From: BHER01 sp051652245
Lineage (GTDB): Bacteria; Bacillota_I; Bacilli_A; Culicoidibacterales; Culicoidibacteraceae
NCBI GenBank assembly: GCA_051652245.1
Contig: JBOFTV010000011.1
Location: 1-5,591 of the forward strand
Length of the DNA stretch: 5,591 bases
Direction of reading: 5' to 3'
The first letter of the stretch is position 1, and the number at the start of each line of letters is the position of its first letter. Shown piece by piece: positions 3,050-5,591 of this stretch. Both the position numbers and the translations under genes were made by a program. Below the pieces are notes generated by a model, which ran no database searches, was not told the origin of the DNA, and saw only the letters and a program-made list of their open reading frames with translations.

Positions 3050-5591
3050 ATGACGAAGAAACTTTTAAAATCATTGATATCTATGAGTATGTGTGTAATT
3101 ACTTTACAGGGGATACCATTAACAGCAATAAAAGCAGAAGAGGAAGAGGTAAAACCAAAATTGGTAAGCACAACACAATTTATGGCAGATCCACCAACAA
3201 GTAGAATTAATGTGCAAGATTATTTTAGCCTTACGCCAGGATCAAATTCATATGTCGACAGTTTAGCCAAAAATGTTCTTGTCGTCACAGATAATTTAAC
3301 GATGCAAAAAGGTGGGATGTGGGCCAATAAGAAGATTGATTTAAGTAAAAAAGCGAATTACGAATCAAGTTTATACATTGGACGCTCAAAATCAAAGCCA
3401 ATGGGGGCTCATGATCGACAAACTAGTGGTGATGGAATGACATTAACTTTCCATAATGATCCAAGGGGACTACAAGCAATTGGCGGAGCTGGAGGAGGAT
3501 TAGGAATTTACAGTAGACCAGACGTGAGCACGGATGTATTCGTTAAAAATGCACTGACATTTGAAATGGATACATTTGTTAATAATTCGGGCACAAATCC
3601 GCAGCAATTTGATAAAGATATCGAATGGCAAAAATTTTTGGGAACACCTAATAAAGGACGTCATGTTGGATTTGTTTATCCTGATAATCCAATGGGAAAA
3701 GATGCGCATCATCAGTTAAAATCATTTGAAGAAATGGGGATAAAGACAGATTTATGGCAAAAATTCACTTTTATGTGGTCACCAAATGAAGATGGATCAG
3801 GTGAATTAAGTGTTACAAGTAGTAATAATACAATTGTTCACAAAATAGAGGATTACAAAGCAGCCTTTGGTGGATCGGAAGTGTATTGGGGGTTTACTGG
3901 ATCAACGGGTTCAGCAACAGCACTTCAAGCGCTGGCAATAACAAAACTTCCCCAGGCACCAATTCCTGATATTGTTATGAAGGTTTATAATAGTGCTGGT
4001 CAAGATGTGAGTAATGGAACAGCATTAGAAGGTGAAAAATTACGCTATTCAGTCACTGTAAAAGAAACCGTGGGTGAGTATCGTCTAAGCATGGCATCAT
4101 TAACAGATATGTTACCAAAGGAAGTCAAATACCTTGGAAATGCAAAGGTGACGGGCAAAGATGGTGTCGCCCAAGATCTAACAGCAAGTAAAATTACAGG
4201 ACAGGAAGTTGGTTTTGAGATTAATCAAACAGTAGTAGGGTTAGAAAAGCTGATTATTGAATTTGATGTCGAAGTCAATGGGAATACAGTTGGAAGTATT
4301 GTAAAAAATAAAAGTGGAGCGATAATTAATCAAGCGGGTTATTTTAGTAATGAAGTAAAAGTGGCAATTATCAATTCAAGGACAGTTATTGATACAGAAC
4401 AAAGAGATGCAATTCGTGCAAAAGATTTCCAATTAAATCTACATGAAATTAGCAGTTTGACACAAGATAGATTAGAAGATATGGCTGATGTATTTGCTTG
4501 GGACTTAGCAGACGGGCAATTACTAAGTTTTTTGACAGATATGAGTAGTATTGAAGAACGAGTTGGAATATATCCGATAACATTTATGACAAATTTAGGA
4601 ACAACAATCACTGTTAATATGGAAGTAACCAATGGTGGGATTCCAATATTAGAGTTGGATCCGGCAATTGTCTATGTTAAAAAAGACGAAAAAGTTGACT
4701 TACAAGAAGGACTTAGAACATTTGATGAAGAAGACGATAATTTAGTAGCAGTTCCTAATAAAGAGTTAGATACCTCAGAAACAGGAGTTAAAATCATCAC
4801 ATATGTATTGACGGATACAGATGGTAATGTTGATGAAGCGGATCGAACGTATATCATTGAGTCAGATATAGATAAAGCAACAAGAGTGGGTGACTATGCT
4901 ATTTTCACAAGAGATTTTACCAAAAGAGTTGGTGAAGTTATTGTAAGTGATGCAGAGCTGATAAAAGAAGGAAATGCCCGTGGATTTTGGTTAGATGATG
5001 CCCGTGTAGTAGGTGTAGACGTTGTAAATTCAGGTGGATATGAAGCTAAAGTTGGAAAGTATACAATTAAATATGTAATCAGAGATGACAGCAATCCATG
5101 GGTACCGGGTGAACAACGACCAGAAGCAACGGCAATTGGAACAGTAATTAGCGGAGATAGTCCGGTTATTGACTTTACCCAAGAAAACATAATTGTGCAA
5201 AAAGATGAAAAAATTGATGTGCATGAAGGTGTATCATCAACTGATACAGAGGATGGAAATATCCTCGCTGAAGCAAATCAAGAGCTAGATACAACAGAAA
5301 CTGGCGTTCAGATTATTACGTATACCTCAACGGACACAGATGGAAATGTTACAACAGCAGATCGAACATATGTTATTGAATCAGAAACAGAAAAAGCAAC
5401 AATCGGAACAAAATATGTGATTTTCACAAGCAATTTCATTAGACGAGTAGGTGAAGTTAATACAAGTAATCCGGCAGTAATAACAGCAGCAAATGCTCGT
5501 GGATTCTTACTAGCTGATGGGAGTACTACAGCAGTTGAAGTAACAAATCTTGGTGGCTATAAAGCAGTAGTTGGGAATTATACCTTAGCTT
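3050..5591 (+). CDS. secreted surface protein with L-type lectin domain and Ig-like repeats (partial, no stop in window)
   Basis: An open frame of at least 847 codons starts at ATG 3050, with RBS AAGGGAG (3034-3040) 9 nt upstream, and runs off the right edge. Residues 1-29 are a signal peptide (MTKKLLK, hydrophobic core, likely cleavage after Ala29 in AIKA). Residues ~45-300 are an L-type lectin domain: Asp128 in GDGMTLTFHNDP, a Gly-rich loop (145-152), and the metal-site series Glu172, Asp174, Phe176, Asn178 and His205. VYWGFTGSTGS (278-288) matches the family's late strand. Residues ~306-442 form a beta-rich region resembling adhesin backbone or isopeptide-type domains. Residues ~445-528 are another Ig-like module (AKDFQLNL ... 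GIYPITF). From 532 a 173-residue repeat begins: a DUF5011-like module (KDEKVDL ... TDTDGNV ... DRTYIIES) and a second beta module (ARGF ... GGYEAKVGKYTI). The second copy (705 onward) is about 52% identical without gaps. The likely role is a cell-wall or secreted adhesin binding glycans. No anchor motif is seen before the edge, so the anchoring class is unknown. Confidence 0.93.
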   Translation, partial: MTKKLLKSLISMSMCVITLQGIPLTAIKAEEEEVKPKLVSTTQFMADPPTSRINVQDYFSLTPGSNSYVDSLAKNVLVVTDNLTMQKGGMWANKKIDLSKKANYESSLYIGRSKSKPMGAHDRQTSGDGMTLTFHNDPRGLQAIGGAGGGLGIYSRPDVSTDVFVKNALTFEMDTFVNNSGTNPQQFDKDIEWQKFLGTPNKGRHVGFVYPDNPMGKDAHHQLKSFEEMGIKTDLWQKFTFMWSPNEDGSGELSVTSSNNTIVHKIEDYKAAFGGSEVYWGFTGSTGSATALQALAITKLPQAPIPDIVMKVYNSAGQDVSNGTALEGEKLRYSVTVKETVGEYRLSMASLTDMLPKEVKYLGNAKVTGKDGVAQDLTASKITGQEVGFEINQTVVGLEKLIIEFDVEVNGNTVGSIVKNKSGAIINQAGYFSNEVKVAIINSRTVIDTEQRDAIRAKDFQLNLHEISSLTQDRLEDMADVFAWDLADGQLLSFLTDMSSIEERVGIYPITFMTNLGTTITVNMEVTNGGIPILELDPAIVYVKKDEKVDLQEGLRTFDEEDDNLVAVPNKELDTSETGVKIITYVLTDTDGNVDEADRTYIIESDIDKATRVGDYAIFTRDFTKRVGEVIVSDAELIKEGNARGFWLDDARVVGVDVVNSGGYEAKVGKYTIKYVIRDDSNPWVPGEQRPEATAIGTVISGDSPVIDFTQENIIVQKDEKIDVHEGVSSTDTEDGNILAEANQELDTTETGVQIITYTSTDTDGNVTTADRTYVIESETEKATIGTKYVIFTSNFIRRVGEVNTSNPAVITAANARGFLLADGSTTAVEVTNLGGYKAVVGNYTLA
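4643..5591 (+). repeat. 173-codon tandem repeat within the surface protein (one full copy, second truncated)
   Basis: Codons 532-704 (4643-5161) are repeated from codon 705 (5162) to the window edge, where the second copy is still 30 codons short. Over the 143 comparable residues about 75 are identical with no gaps. The strongest blocks are ELDT-ETGV-IITY, TDTDGNV, ADRTY-IES, RVGEV, NARGF and GGY-A-VG-YT. The two copies have clearly diverged at DNA level, so this is an old domain duplication and not a recent slippage event. More copies may follow beyond the window. Confidence 0.9.

Noticed and set aside
2971..3204. 77-codon plus-strand open frame
   Set aside because: It spans the -35/-10 promoter and overlaps the signal-peptide coding region of the surface protein in another frame. 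It has no RBS and a low-complexity Lys/Asn-rich product.
4339..5224. Several minus-strand open frames of 61-98 codons under the surface-protein gene
   Set aside because: All are antisense to the continuous lectin/Ig-like reading frame, mutually overlapping, without ribosome binding sites. Their Ser/Thr/Val-rich products are what the opposite strand of this composition gives.

Overview
The window comes from a low-GC Gram-positive bacterium of the Bacillota, most like Lactobacillales or Listeriaceae. Signs are the A+T-rich coding sequence, strong AAGGAG-type ribosome binding sites, consensus sigma-A promoters (TTGACA-N17-TAAAAT), Rho-independent terminators with long U-tracts, an SBP anchored as a lipoprotein, and a secreted multi-domain adhesin-like protein. 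Genus cannot be settled from the sequence alone.

Layout. Positions 1-160 hold the upstream region shared with a probable divergent gene, of which only the start codon (3 to 1, minus strand) is inside the window. This stretch contains a perfect 16-bp palindrome, an imperfect tandem repeat of about 25 bp and a GTTAAC-centred inverted repeat. A near-consensus promoter at 165-193 then drives a leader of about 210 nt that folds as a lysine riboswitch (L box). It ends in a terminator whose U-tract abuts the first possible ATG of the operon.

Positions 445-2793 are a three-gene ABC importer operon of the polar amino acid uptake (PAAT) family: a substrate-binding lipoprotein, a HisM-type permease and a GlnQ/HisP-type ATPase. 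Spacings are 28 and 23 nt, and a strong terminator follows the third gene (2800-2835). The riboswitch makes lysine the most likely substrate: with enough lysine the leader terminates, and when lysine is scarce the importer is made. The substrate is inferred from the regulator and is not proven by the protein sequences.

Positions 2836-2985 are very A+T-rich with no gene. A second strong promoter (2986-3014), with an inverted repeat lying across it, starts an independent gene at 3050 that is still open at the window end, giving at least 847 codons. It encodes a secreted protein with a signal peptide, an L-type (legume-lectin-like) domain keeping the metal- and sugar-site residues, two further beta-rich regions, and then 173-residue repeats, each a pair of Ig-like modules. 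The second repeat is cut by the window edge. This is the architecture of a cell-surface adhesin; any anchor (LPXTG, WxL or other) would lie beyond the window.

No RNA genes other than the riboswitch, no mobile elements and no CRISPR arrays were seen. The most noteworthy items are the complete riboswitch/antiterminator logic on an amino acid ABC importer, and the lectin-headed repeat protein with its symmetric promoter element.
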